Assembly: GCA_023334545.1 (NCBI GenBank)
Contig: JAADVB010000128.1
Coordinates: 1-51,424, forward strand
DNA from: Salisapilia sapeloensis
Taxonomy: Eukaryota; Oomycota; Peronosporomycetes; Peronosporales; Salisapiliaceae
DNA length: 51,424 nt
Direction of reading: 5' to 3'
A program made the translations under genes and the position numbers. Shown here piece by piece: positions 1-12,400 of this stretch (position 1 is its first letter; each line of letters begins with the position of its first letter). The notes under the pieces were generated by a model that was not told the DNA's origin, made no database searches, and saw only the letters and a list, made by a program, of their open reading frames with translations.

Positions 1-1
1 T

Positions 2-931
2 AGCGATAACGTAATGATAGACATCGACGTATCTATCAGTCTCCAAATTGGTCCGAATGAAGAAGACGTGGTCAAGTTTGTGTACACTTTGGGAGCTAAT
101 CGTTTGGACGAGTGGCTGTACAGTATCACACAAGAGTCGATCCGAGGTCTTGTGAATTCTGTTCGTCATGACCAAGTGCATGATCTCCGTGAAGAGTTTG
201 CAATTGGAATGAAAAGCGACCTTAACGCCAAGATGAATGAATTCGGCGTGCTCATTCACAACGTCAAAGTGACCAGTGTCGCTCTTCCAAACGCCTTGTC
301 GGAGACGCTGGAGGCCACTACTGCATTTAAGACCAAGATGGAAGAGCAAGAAAAGAACCATGAAAGTCAACTGCGTGTACTCGTGAATGACGAAACACGA
401 AAATTAACCGCTCTCGAAAAGGAGAATGATCGTTGCATCCAAGACTTACTGGCTGAAAAGGCTCGTGCCATTATTAAAAGAGACGAAATGCGAACGATTG
501 CTGAGGCCAAAGCCGAGGTTGCTATTGCGAAGGAGGAATCAAAATGCCGCAATCGCATTAAGGATGCAGAAGGCATGAAAGACACTGCTGTCGCTGCCGC
601 GGAGACAGAGGCATTGAAGGCAAAAGCGATGCCATCCGTGGAACTGAGCAATCTCAAACGTGACTACAGTCAATACATCGATGCTGCAAATATCAAGCCA
701 GAGGCTGTTATTAATGCTGCTAAGCGTGAGGCAACTGTGATCCGGGTAAATGCAGAAGCAGAGAGTCGTGCAGCATCCAACTTGACTGAAAAACGTGAGT
801 TCGATTACCAAAAGAAGCGAATTGAAATCCAGTCCAAAGTCGCATCCATCATGCCCATGGTGGTAAGTGGCAAGAATGGAGACGACATAATTCGTAGCAC
901 TGTGATGGAGGGTTTCGACGTCCGCGACTAA
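2..931 (+). CDS. SPFH/Band 7 domain protein, 5' partial
   Basis: The frame is open to the left edge (S-D-N-V before the first Met at 14), so the N-terminus lies outside the window. The visible 309 residues begin inside an SPFH/Band 7 fold: 'DNVMIDIDVSISLQIG' matches the usual start of the second half of that domain. Residues from about 100 to 260 are a long charged, Ala/Glu/Lys-rich helical region rich in 'AEA' and 'KREA' steps, as in flotillin/prohibitin/stomatin relatives, where it drives oligomerisation on membranes. No C-terminal membrane anchor is visible, and the protein ends in a short hydrophilic tail. Family knowledge suggests a membrane-microdomain scaffold. Which SPFH subfamily it belongs to cannot be decided without the missing N-terminus, which would carry any membrane hairpin or acylation site. 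No intron is seen in this part. Confidence 0.8.
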   Translation, partial: SDNVMIDIDVSISLQIGPNEEDVVKFVYTLGANRLDEWLYSITQESIRGLVNSVRHDQVHDLREEFAIGMKSDLNAKMNEFGVLIHNVKVTSVALPNALSETLEATTAFKTKMEEQEKNHESQLRVLVNDETRKLTALEKENDRCIQDLLAEKARAIIKRDEMRTIAEAKAEVAIAKEESKCRNRIKDAEGMKDTAVAAAETEALKAKAMPSVELSNLKRDYSQYIDAANIKPEAVINAAKREATVIRVNAEAESRAASNLTEKREFDYQKKRIEIQSKVASIMPMVVSGKNGDDIIRSTVMEGFDVRD

Positions 932-1781
932 ATGAAAATAAAACAAAAATAGATTAAGTGATATCATATTTAATCTTGAATGTTAGATGGCTATCCTCTT
1001 GCTATGAATACTGGCTGAGAAGTTCCCCGATTTATGATACCACATGAGTAGCGCCAGGTAGGAAATAGTGCTAGACGATCGCACAATCTCCAATCGGAGG
1101 TCGTACCACCCAAACAACCGTAAATAGGAACACAGGCGGGAATTTCTAGATTACCAAGGTAGCTTCAGCGAGGAGTCAGGCTTATTAAAGCGAAATATTT
1201 GACTCGTGGGTTTTCTCCACGAATACTCCGCATCGAATCGGCGAGAATTAAATATAAATAGCATAATGGTCAAAGTTGCATGCAAAAACGACTATGCGAT
1301 TCGAAGCTAACGCAATTCGTACTGTCAAATTAGTTTCAAGTAAGAATAAGAGTATGTGGAGCTAGATGCACCATCGTCCTAGGTTACCAGTGTACTTGGC
1401 GAATAAGAATATAAATCTAGCGACTTCAATTTGATACTCCGCTTATGATAGTTGCTTTGCATAGAAAATACGTCTGGATTAGACTGCTAATAATACATGC
1501 AAACGTCTCGTAGTCCTAGCTTGGTTTCACATAAATAAACTACATTGTCTAGAACAGCGTCGTGCAGCAAGTCAAGAATATGATGCAGATATTTGAGGTA
1601 AGCGTGCTATCTTTTGCATAACACGAATGCAAATTGATTTTTAAAGCTTTAATCTCGACTTCATACCATTGATGATGTAAGATTTCGAATGCCGAAGCAT
1701 GAGTTCATGGGTATCGTTACCTCGGATCATTTTGGATGAATATTCTAGCTGCTTTTATTTTAAATTTGCACCCTTCTTCGC
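932..1781. other. Intergenic spacer, no gene seen
   Basis: An AT-rich spacer of about 850 bp between two genes on the same strand. It has no credible open frame, RNA gene or repeat. It must hold the 3' end of the SPFH gene and the promoter of the protease gene. A pyrimidine/T-rich patch (about 1752-1780) sits directly before the protease ATG. Confidence 0.5.
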
Positions 1782-2714
1782 ATGAATACGATGCCACTAT
1801 TTGCATATTCCATTGCATGCTTGTCGCTGATACCCTTTGTCTGTAATAGCATCGTAGTCAATGCGGAAATCCGTCACATAAGCTCGGTTTCTACTCCGCT
1901 CGGTATAAACTTGTCGACAACAGAAGAGAATCGTGTCTCGAACGGCGATCAGGTCGAGGACGGCGAGGCTACTGAAGTCGTCTACATCGAACAAAGGTTA
2001 AAAACTGGCGAATATGCAGGCTGCACAGGAACTCTCTTATCTCCAAGGTATGTTGTGACTGCGGGACATTGCGTCACGGATGAAGATTTGCCAGACGGCG
2101 AATACCCGCCGATGACTGTATATGCTGGCTCGAGGTTTCCAGACGGCAAAGATGGAAAAGTACAAAGAATACCTGTGCTAAGTGTGTCTTTACATAAAGA
2201 CTATGATCATCGAACAAGTGACTATGACGTCGCTGTCCTTAAAATATTAAATTACTTAAGACCCTCAGAAACCCAGCGCTTCATGCAACTTGGTAGTCGA
2301 GAAGAACCTTACTTGGATAATACTGGGAAGGCCACAATCTACGGATGGGGAATGACTGACCCAGAATCACTAGGTTCAGATGAGCTTCTTCGAGGCGATG
2401 GATTGAACGTAATCGACATCGAGATATGCAAAACATACTACAACACTTGGTGGAAGTGGTTGACCTGGCGGTTTCAGACATTTTGGGTAGGCGACACCAG
2501 CCTTTGTGTAGAACCCGGGAGCAAGCAACACTCCTGCCAGGGAGATAGCGGAGGACCACTGATCCGAGATAGGAAGTTAATAGGCATATCCAGTTGGGGA
2601 CCTTCCACCTGCGATGGAAATCAACTGAAACTTTACACCAAAGTCAGTGCTGTTTGGAATTTTATCAATAAAACGGCCGAGCTTGGTCTAGATGGTACTG
2701 ATAAAGGTGAATAA
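1782..2714 (+). CDS. Secreted trypsin-fold serine protease (family S1)
   Basis: Single-exon 310-aa protein. Residues 5-28 form a hydrophobic signal peptide followed by a polar pro-like stretch to about residue 55. The S1 peptidase domain runs from about 56 to 298. The triad is intact: His96 in TAGHC, Asp149 in YDVAVL, Ser256 in CQGDSGGPL. The paired cysteines usual in the fold are present (C81/C97, C252/C277 region). It therefore differs from oomycete glucanase-inhibitor proteins, which are S1 homologues with a broken triad. It is predicted to be secreted and active. The residue at chymotrypsin position 189, six before the catalytic Ser, is His250 rather than the Asp of trypsins, so Lys/Arg specificity should not be assumed. 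The ATG at 1782 is the first in frame and gives the signal peptide. Its role (nutrition, host interaction or processing of own proteins) cannot be told from sequence. Confidence 0.9.
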   Translation: MNTMPLFAYSIACLSLIPFVCNSIVVNAEIRHISSVSTPLGINLSTTEENRVSNGDQVEDGEATEVVYIEQRLKTGEYAGCTGTLLSPRYVVTAGHCVTDEDLPDGEYPPMTVYAGSRFPDGKDGKVQRIPVLSVSLHKDYDHRTSDYDVAVLKILNYLRPSETQRFMQLGSREEPYLDNTGKATIYGWGMTDPESLGSDELLRGDGLNVIDIEICKTYYNTWWKWLTWRFQTFWVGDTSLCVEPGSKQHSCQGDSGGPLIRDRKLIGISSWGPSTCDGNQLKLYTKVSAVWNFINKTAELGLDGTDKGE

Positions 2715-2774
2715 ACATCGTGCTTTAGTACTATTTTAATATTATGTTGACATTGGAAGGACAGAGTTTTATGT

Positions 2775-4476
2775 TTATTCTTGTCTATTGAAAGCCTCGA
2801 TCGGCCGTAGTTGATCTAGCGGCCAACGTGGAGAGTACCGAACATTGGATGCCACACCTCTTTCTCCACCTTTGTAGCGTTCATATGCAGCCCATGCGAT
2901 CATCACGGCGTTGTCTGTGCAGTACTTGGCAGGCGGAAATACGGTCTTGATTTTGTTTTTCTCCATGGATTCTGTCAATCGATGACGAAGGTACTGGTTC
3001 GAAGCTACTCCGCCGCAAACAACCTGCGCACAAACATAGTACTTAAGTCGCTTATGTCTGTCACATGTAGTACAAGGCAGCTTACTAAATGCTTCAACGA
3101 AGTGCTGACTTTAGCTCTTCCCCATTCACAGGCACGAATGGACCGTCGGACCAAGTGGTCTACAGCTCTCGTCTGGAACGAGGCACAGAGATGCCTCTTT
3201 ATTTCTTCGTCCATGTCATCTCCTAACTACAAATTCAAATGTCACACTCATATAACATACAAATAAGTCGATGACTAAGACGTACGCGCTTGACTTCACG
3301 CAGCATGGCAGTCTTCAGACCCGAGTAAGAGAAATCACAGTCCTACTCGTAAAAGTTACTACAATTAAGTCACCATACAACTCGTAAAGTACCAACTTTT
3401 CGTCGGATCATAGGCTCTGGGAAATCATACACAGTAGCATCTCCTAGCGCTGCCATTTCCTCGATGATTCGACCGCCGTGCTTGTTACCAGTGTCGAGAG
3501 AAAGCAGTCGAGCCACCTTGTCGTATGCTTCACCTATAGAATCATCCTGCGTGTTGCCAAGCAGCTCATACTCGCCAATTCCCTGGTAACGTAAGTAAAG
3601 ATACAGATAGCAGAACATACTACGAAGCATACCTTGGCAAGGACGAGGCAGCAATGGCCTCCTGATACTAGCAGTACAAGAAAAGGGAATTCTGGACGCT
3701 CTGTAGGAAGCTAAGTGGGCAATGAGCGTGACTTTTGGCGATCCACAAGTAAAATATCATGTCAACGTACATCGGGCATCCGAGCTACAAGTACATGAGC
3801 CTACAGATATGAATGTTAACTGAGCGAGTACAACACTGCATACAGCTATAACTGCGTACCTCTAGGTGGTTAACAGGCATGAAATCCAGTTGGTGCTTGA
3901 GAGCAATCTCTTGGGCTGTTCGAACTCCAACACCGAGACATGGGGCCAAACCAGGGCCGGTGGTCACCGCGACGGCCGTGAGGTCCGCCTCCGATTTTAA
4001 ACCACTACCATTCAGTTCATTAATTCATCTTTTTAGGAGCGATGGTGTTACATCAATACCTTTCCTCCAGAGCAGCTTGAACGACATGAGGTATGTTGTC
4101 GGCGTGTGCACGGGCTGCCATCAGTGGCATGACACCTGCATCATGACCAAAGTTGTTCTATTTAGAGTATTGACAGGACAAACTGCCGATAATTTGAAAC
4201 CTTTGTACTGGGCATTAAGTTCCCATTGTGAAGATACGACGTTGCTTAATACACGGCCTGTATCAAGGTCAAGCACTGCAGCTGCTGTGTCATCACAGCT
4301 ATTTTCATCGTAAGTATCCATATTTCATCTTATGATCTATTATTAATAGACTCTGATGCAACTAGGAGGTACCTGGTCTCGATACCGAGCAGATAGGATA
4401 CAGAACGTCGGCCAGGACTGACTAGACAGCGTGTAGAACGACCTGCGAGGTGTCGAACCAGTGCCATTAGCACCAT
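2775..4476 (-). CDS. QRI7: Mitochondrial tRNA N6-adenosine threonylcarbamoyltransferase (TsaD/Qri7/OSGEPL1 type)
   Basis: Ten exons reconstruct a 383-aa protein: 4373-4476, 4201-4298, 4060-4135, 3860-4004, 3771-3800, 3633-3698, 3397-3582, 3286-3342, 3086-3226, 2775-3023 (coding 1152 nt, frame kept at every junction, all GT-AG). Visible TsaD motifs in order: GIETSCDDTAAAV (joined across intron 1), RAHADNI, TTGPGLAPCLGVG, NHLE|AH split by an intron, LLVSGGH, GNTQDDSIGEAYDK, DCDFSYSGLKT, VVCGGVASN, and the C-terminal KYCTDNAVMIAW. The enzyme transfers the threonylcarbamoyl group to A37 of ANN-decoding tRNAs. The arginine-rich start without acidic residues and the bacterial-type length point to the mitochondrial paralogue rather than cytosolic Kae1. 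Met at 4476 is chosen because it gives this presequence. The exact donor after the 3397-3582 exon is ambiguous (a GTTGTA alternative adds five residues). Confidence 0.92.
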
Positions 4477-4689
4477 TCGCAATTTGTGTCCAATAAATGT
4501 GTTTAGACATATATAACATAAATAAGATATTATGAATAAAATAATGGTTAATAAATACTCATTGTACATATGATACCTGATTAAGGTATAATAATTTTAG
4601 CATATAATTGGGAAAATCGTGTTGAATCAGTCCAGAGACACCTATTTGGGCAACAAAAGCCAGAATTCTCCATCCGGAAGATCGAGACG
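4477..4689. promoter_or_regulatory. Shared promoter region of a divergent pair
   Basis: About 210 bp separate the ATGs of the Qri7 gene (leftward) and the SPT2-like gene (rightward). It is AT-rich in the middle (about 4500-4610). Both promoters must lie here or overlap the 5' untranslated regions. No specific oomycete initiator was identified with certainty. Confidence 0.4.
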
Positions 4690-6110
4690 ATGGGTAGCGA
4701 TGATGTGGCGGCCATGGCGAGCAAGATCGAGCAGATTGTCCGCAAACAAGGATGGGAGTCAGACAGCGCTGCCGCATCTTCCCTTCAGCGCATCCTAGGC
4801 AAGCTCACAGCGGCGAAAGTGGACCAGGACCTGCTTCGGACGACGCGTGTGGGGAAGCTGGTGCACAAAGCAGGTAAGCATCAAGACGAAGTTGTGCAAG
4901 GCTACAGCTCCAGCCTAGAAAGGAAATGGCAACGTGACGTAGGGTGCACTCCAAAGATAGCTCCATCCAAATCGCCACCGTCGTCCAGCCCAACGCGTGG
5001 CATGAACCTCAGCCAAGGAGGAGCAAAGTTAGAGGAAGCTAGACAGAAACTGAAGCTCAAATATGATGAAGAGCGTGACAAAAAAGCTTCTCGAAAGGTC
5101 CAGGTACTGGCGAATCCGAGAATTAAAGGCCGTAAACCGGCAAAAGTGTCTGTTAAGGCTGGGCCGAGAACGCTAAAATCGAGAAGTAGTGCGCCTGCAA
5201 GAGTGTCTGTGAACGTCCCACGGATGCTGTCTTCCACGCCAACTAGTACTCAGAAGATGGATCCTCGGGACAGGTACTTTTAGCATAACGAGATACGTGC
5301 TCCTTTGCCTCTAATGGAACCAATAGGATGCTAGCAGAGAGGCATGCTCGACGTCAGCAAGTGCTCCAACGCGCTCGACAAGAAGCTTCAGGAGGGAAGG
5401 AACCATCGAAGAGTCGAGCCCCGGAGCGTTCCAAGTCTGTTCCACCATCGAGTCAGCGTCCTGACAGTCGTAAAGCGATGCTGGATAAGCTGTACCCTCG
5501 CATATGTGGAGCGACGACGGAGTCTGCACCGGCGACTGCATCCAAGAGCAGCTCTAAAAAGTCCAAGAAGAGCGCCACCTACACGAGTGGACAGCGGGAG
5601 GTTCTGGAGTGGCTGCGGAGTCTCCCCGTGGACATGAGCGAGTACGCTCCTGCGTTCTTCGAGAACGGTTTCGACTCGATGCAGCTCTTGACGACGATCG
5701 AGACGACGGATCTACCGTCGTTGGTGCCGAAGAAAGGCCATCATCGATTGATCCAACAGGGTTTGAGCGATCTTAAGAAGAAGAGGAAGACAAGTGCCAA
5801 GAAAAACGTGAAGCGTAGTGCGTCGGAGCCTCGAAAGCGCAAAAGGAGCACCTATGACGACTACGAGGACTACGAAAGCGATGACAGCTTTGTGGTGGAC
5901 GACATGGATGGAGGGTACCGACCTGGCGCCATCACTAAGATGTTCCAGAAGGGTAGGAGGAAGCCAATGTACGACTCGGATGGCTCGAGCGACATGGAAA
6001 CCTCGTACGCAGATATCCAGAGGGAGGAGATGAGGAGCTCCAAGGTCGGTGAGTTCGAAGACTACCAGGAAGAGCTAAGGAATAAGAAGTTGGCCAAGAG
6101 GAAGAAGTGA
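4690..6110 (+). CDS. SPT2-like chromatin protein with TFIIS N-terminal and SAM domains
   Basis: Two exons (4690-5273 and 5327-6110, intron 53 nt, GT-AG) give 455 aa. Residues about 8-85 resemble the TFIIS N-terminal LW helical bundle (core GKLTAAKVDQDLLRTTRVGKLVHK, ending in a KW pair). Residues about 95-200 are a basic, disordered linker. Residues about 277-345 form a SAM domain (EVLEWLRSLPVDMSEYAPAF...). The last ~95 residues match the SPT2 C-terminal domain: an acidic 'DDSFVVDDMD' stretch, 'ITKMFQKGRRK', and 'SDMETSYADIQREE...FEDYQEEL'. Known SPT2 proteins bind histones H3-H4 and act during transcription, and the TFIIS-N fold binds elongation factors, so a nuclear role in transcription-coupled chromatin handling is inferred. 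The three-domain combination is unusual. The N-terminal assignment is less certain than SAM and SPT2. Confidence 0.8.
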
Positions 6111-6299
6111 CGCGTCTTAGGGCGTATTTAAGATCACTTGCTCTCATCTCGAGGTAGAAGGTAGATAAGACGAGGAACAAGATTGGTATAACATATTAGA
6201 TGCGGATTGGTAGAAATTGAAATGTCGAGTCTAGGATTGGAGTAAAATCGAGTACGTGAACACATCGAACGATCCTCCACCTCTCGTACGTAGCGCATC

Positions 6300-7723
<1,424 letters not shown>

Positions 7724-7741
7724 ATACTGGAAAAGAATGGC

Positions 7742-8871
7742 TTACGCTTTGGTCTTTCGACGCTTGCCTCCGTGTTTCGCACATAGTCCAGTCGCCCCTC
7801 GAGCCCCCGTGTTACAGCCAGGGTACTTGCATCGATAACCTCCACCGTGGAGGAGACAGTAGCTACTTGAGCCCTGTGCTCCCTTGTCACAACCTTTTGT
7901 GATGCACCTCCGACCGCCTCCATGACGTTGGCACAGTCCCAACTTTCCTCTTGCACCTTTCGTACATCCTGGATGCGTACATCTTCTCGAGTTGTGCCGA
8001 CCTGTTAGTTTGTCCTCGACGGCAGAGCTAGTCGACGGACTGGAGACTTCGGACGAGATGTCGAATGATAGCGTAGGTTCGTAGGATTCGCTCTTGACGT
8101 CCACAGAAGGAGAGATGGGCTTTGGATCGTCCGGTCGGAGGTAGTTGACTAGTGGACTCGGGAATGATGGGAATGGAATGTTGTCTGTGGCCTCGATCGA
8201 CCGCTTTCGGTCGTTCTGACGAGGCAAGGAGCCCATGAATAGCTGGTTGTCGGGAGGGGCGTCCGGGACACCTTCTCGTGGGTCGAGACGAAAGTTCTGC
8301 GGCAGGAGCTTCTCTTCGTCCATGAGAATACGGTGTGGATTGTGGCTCGGATAGTAGACCTGGACGTTGTCTGACGATCTTGGGATGCAGAACGGATCGT
8401 GCTGCAGAACCGTGCACGCGTTATCTGATCGGAGGTTCTGATTGACAAAGAGGTCTGCGATCGAAGCGTCTTTGTAGACGGGTGGAAGAGAGGCCATGGC
8501 CTCTCTCGCTCGAGCAGCCTTGGACACTCGTGGGAAAGAGGCCATAGTCTCCATCGCCTGCGCAGCTTCCTTTTCCCGCTCGTTGCACCTCGTCATCGCC
8601 ATCGGGTCGAGTCAACAGGATATGGACGTGGATTTCCCGTGAATGTGATCGGATAGTTTGCGCAATCTCAGATTGCTGGCTCTGGTCGATCGCTATACTT
8701 GGCGCAAGATGAGCCGATGATCTTAAAAGGGAGTATGCGGATGTGGAAACGGAAGTCGCGGTCGACATAGAGTTGTCTTGGATTCGAGGTGACAAGATCC
8801 AAGGTGCCTCCCTTTGTCAATTCATCCTCGCTGACGATCCGAAATTCGGATGAAGATTTGTGACGAGGCAC
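7742..8871 (-). CDS. WRKY19-like zinc-finger repeat protein
   Basis: The C-terminal ~90 residues hold three tandem CxHC-type fingers with the pattern C-x4-C-x3-GA-x-G-x4-C-x2-HGG (RRCTHPGCTKGARG..., RRCITKGCDKGAQG..., YRCKYPGCNTGARG...), ending in a basic tail. This is the repeat that oomycete databases label 'WRKY transcription factor 19-like'; it has no WRKY domain. A likely first exon (8699-8871, starting MPRHKSSSEF) joins at 8588 through a 110-nt GT-AG intron to give 339 aa. An unspliced model starting at Met 8602 gives 286 aa. The middle part is polar and low in recognisable domains. A nuclear, nucleic-acid-binding role is suggested by the fingers but not proven. The 3' end faces the proline iminopeptidase gene. 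Confidence 0.75.
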
Positions 8872-9454
8872 TGTGAATGTGAATGTGAATTTGATGTGAC
8901 GGCTGCTGGGAACTATCTTTCTTTATGGTAATTTGTGGGCTACTAGAGACTGGAAAATAAATGGACGGTAGACAAAAAAGAACTAGTAAGCTTCATGGAT
9001 TGACGACGCAGGCATACTCGAAAGTCATTTGGAGACATGTGATGGAAACTAGCGCTGGCCGATTGTCGTGTCGCGACGGGTGACCAAACTTTTTTCTTCC
9101 TACTAGAAGCTACGTCTGACAACGGCCTCTTCATCCCGGGATGGAAGGAATAGCTTGATGAACTCAAACTACGGAAGATGTATATCAGCATTACTGGATG
9201 CTTTCTTCGATCAAAGCATTAGTGCATTGCTCTAAGAGTCGATGGTTTCCATTCTTCCAATATTCATCGAACTTTTCTAGCCATGCTACCTAGTCTAAAG
9301 CACGGAGAAGTACGCGCCAGTTCCAACCGTCTCTTTCAGTACCCTATGAAGGGTTCGTCAAAGTGCTTCGGAGACCAAGTTTCAGTTCCTACTTCTGACG
9401 ATCTCGAACAAGGCACTCGTGTGATTTTGGTCTCAGTCATCGTGCAAAGTCAGC
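8872..9454. other. Divergent spacer with two small uncertain frames
   Basis: This spacer separates two genes that read outward. A minus-strand frame at 8943-9191 (82 aa, partly basic) has no recognised domain. A plus-strand frame from 9283 starts with a clean ATG and could be a first exon of the FYVE gene: a donor after 9380 (GTTTCA) and an acceptor at 9435-9436 would join it in frame 6 codons upstream of Met 9455. Neither is certain. Confidence 0.35.
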
Positions 9455-12400
9455 ATGACGTTGGCGGAGTGTAGTGAAAGAAAGGAAGTTTTGACCAGTG
9501 GTTGGAGCAGCAATGAAGAACTGTACGCTAATATCCGTCTCGCCTCGTCTCCGTCTTCAAGTACATGTCAGACTCCGACAAAGACGCCTGGTAGAGATCC
9601 AGTTCAAAAGGAGACGAGGAAGTATAAGATGAGCACTTCGCCATCAAGACGTCGATCTCCGTGTCAAAAGAGACGTCCGAAATCGAAGAAGAGTACCCAT
9701 CGGCCCGTCACTGAGGACCAATTCGACAACTTTGTACTGAAACGAGTTGCGACAGCTCCTGGTACCAAGGAAAATGGGATTCAGGTGCCAGTGTCAGTAA
9801 CACAAAGTCAGTCCGCGAGTATCCGAGGACGTCAAAGTGTAAAGGTTGTGCGAACTAAGCCTACTATAAGCTGTTTAAAGCTAGAGCAGTCTACGCTTCT
9901 AACGTCGGACAAGCTTAAGAGTAAGAAGAAGAGAAAGCCGATACCAACTTTCGATTTATCTGTTGACAATGACGATGCTCGCCCAACGATTGTATTGTTT
10001 GATGCGAGCACTTTGGATAATACAAAAGAAGAGGCTGCTACGAACGTGGAGACAAAGGGTGACGAAATTATGCTTTTTGATGAAAGCGTTTTGGATAGCA
10101 ACTTGGCAAGTGTAACGAATCGTGATGTCAGAACAACGCACAATGATTTGGATGAGCTTATTAAAACCTTCAGACTAAATGATAGAGGTAGCTCAAAGGG
10201 GACTCAACCGGCAGTTGTACTGTGGGATGAAGCTGCGCTTGACCCAAACGATACGCAATTAGCTTCAACCTACTCTGCATCCTCTGGAGGCTCCTCGCAG
10301 TGCCAAGAACGACAAGAGGCTATGGATGACTTTCGTCATTCGAAGAGAAAGGAGACTTTATCAAGACATCGAAACGAGAGGCTAACAACCACCGAGTTGA
10401 GATCCACCGTCGATTCCGTGACAGACGAAAGTCTTTTGACGTCAGGAAAAATGACACATCGCAGCGAGGAAGTAGATGCGTCTATGAGAGCACCTGAAGT
10501 GGCAGGCATAGCTGACGACAACATCGCCAAAGTCTCGAGTAGACGTGTGAAGCACTCGATGGAAAATGCAAAAAGCGCATCAGTATCAAAGAAGAAAGAG
10601 TCCGCAATTGTCCTTCACCATCGTCATTTTGTCCAACCTTCCCAATGGGTACCACACAAGTAAGTTACCATCTCTAAGACTTTTCTTATGTATCAGTATT
10701 AATCATGTATTGAGTAGACAGCGAAAGTCATGCTATGTCTGCTTGCGAGACTTTAGCGTTCTAAGGAAGAAGCATACTTGTCGTATGTGCGGCCAAGTCA
10801 TTTGCGGTCGTTGCTCCGTCTTCGAGCTCGTGGACATTCCCTTTGTCAGCAGATGCCGTATTTGTACTTCTTGCTTTGTCTCCTATCGAAAGCAGGCTAG
10901 AAAGGAGACAAGTGAATGTCAGCAATTGGATGCAGCACATAAAGGATCTGCATCTCCAGAGCTAATTTCGATTGATACAAAAGATAGCTCTGATGACAAT
11001 GATGACGATAGCCTGCTCGAGGCGATTATGCCGCGTGAAAGCATTCCGATACTGTCACCTCCAGAATTTAGCAACTCGGACTTGTATCTACCACCCCTTC
11101 CGTCCGATTGCTTGCTTTACAATGACTCGTTTTCAACGATTGAGTCTGTCCTCCCTCACTTGACCAGTCGATCCATCGAGGGCGAGTTCGAAGCTGCTGT
11201 GAAAGCACGTGATTTGGAAAAAGAAGTAGAGGACAGTCGTCAGCGTATTGCATTATTGGAAGAGAGGGTTCAGCTGCAGGAGGCATCAAAAGAAAGGCTT
11301 TCGGACGGTCAACAGCAGGAGCTGATGGAAGCTAGAAAGCTGATTTCTGACTTGGAAAGCAAACTTCTGGAGCAAGAGGAGTCCATGTATGTCGCTCGGG
11401 CTAGCTGTTCCTCCATTCGTTACCCCAGCGAAGACGGGGAAGAAAACTCGACGTTAAAGAAGAAACTCAAGATGCTAGAGCGGCAGCTAAAGGATGCAGG
11501 CATAAGCGCCGCAGAAATGATTCCGTACGAAGTTGCGAAACGCAAAGTACAGGAAATATCCCAACGAATGCAGGAAATAACACGTGAAGGGGCGACACAG
11601 AACTGTCGAGAGTACTTTGTACTGGAGCAGCAAATGGAAAAGTATAATACAGCGCTATTACTGTCAGATGAATATATCGAGGAGCAGGCACGGAAAGATC
11701 GGGAGTGGGAAGAAAGTGTTTATATGGATTGTGTCTTGGCTCTACAACAAGTACGAGCGTGCATTCCAGTGGATTTATCAAGGCTGAGCGAAAGAGAGCT
11801 GCTCCAGTTAGAGTCACCTTCTGGAGGTCAAATGTCAGCTGAGCTAGCTAAAAGACTGAAGCGAACGAGCGTTCTATCTTTGCTTCGGGAGGACCCATCC
11901 AATATTGCTAAGATGCATCCTAGCGTGATCGAATCCTATCGAGCAACTGGTCTGTGCTTGCTTGAAAGGCGAGCACTACATGCTGCATTGAAAGAAGTGG
12001 CTGCCGGATGGAAGCAGCGACAGGGCGATGAACTGAGTTTGCGTAAAGCGGACTGGTTTAAGAAGCTCAAGGAGACATTGGCAACGAGTCTATACCAATA
12101 TGAGCGTCACTGCTCCGAGTCGAGTGCTCCGAGTGAAAGTCATTTATGCCAGTCGATAGGTCTTGCCTGTCCTGTGCGTATGGAGAAGAAAGTGGAGGTT
12201 CTCTACGGTAATCTGGGATTTCCGGAAGGTGGAGTCTACATCGCCCATGATGTCGTCAAAGGTGATCCGGACAAGGCTGGAGAGAAGGCACTTTTAGAAG
12301 CACAGAGTCATGCTAAAGAGAAGGTTGGCATTCACAGAAAGGTGAAATTGAAAAAACACTATAAGGGACAGGTTCGAGAAATCAGTCTCGCAATGGCTGC

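Noticed and set aside
1782-2714. Glucanase-inhibitor-like (inactive) protease homologue
   Set aside because: The His-Asp-Ser triad is complete.
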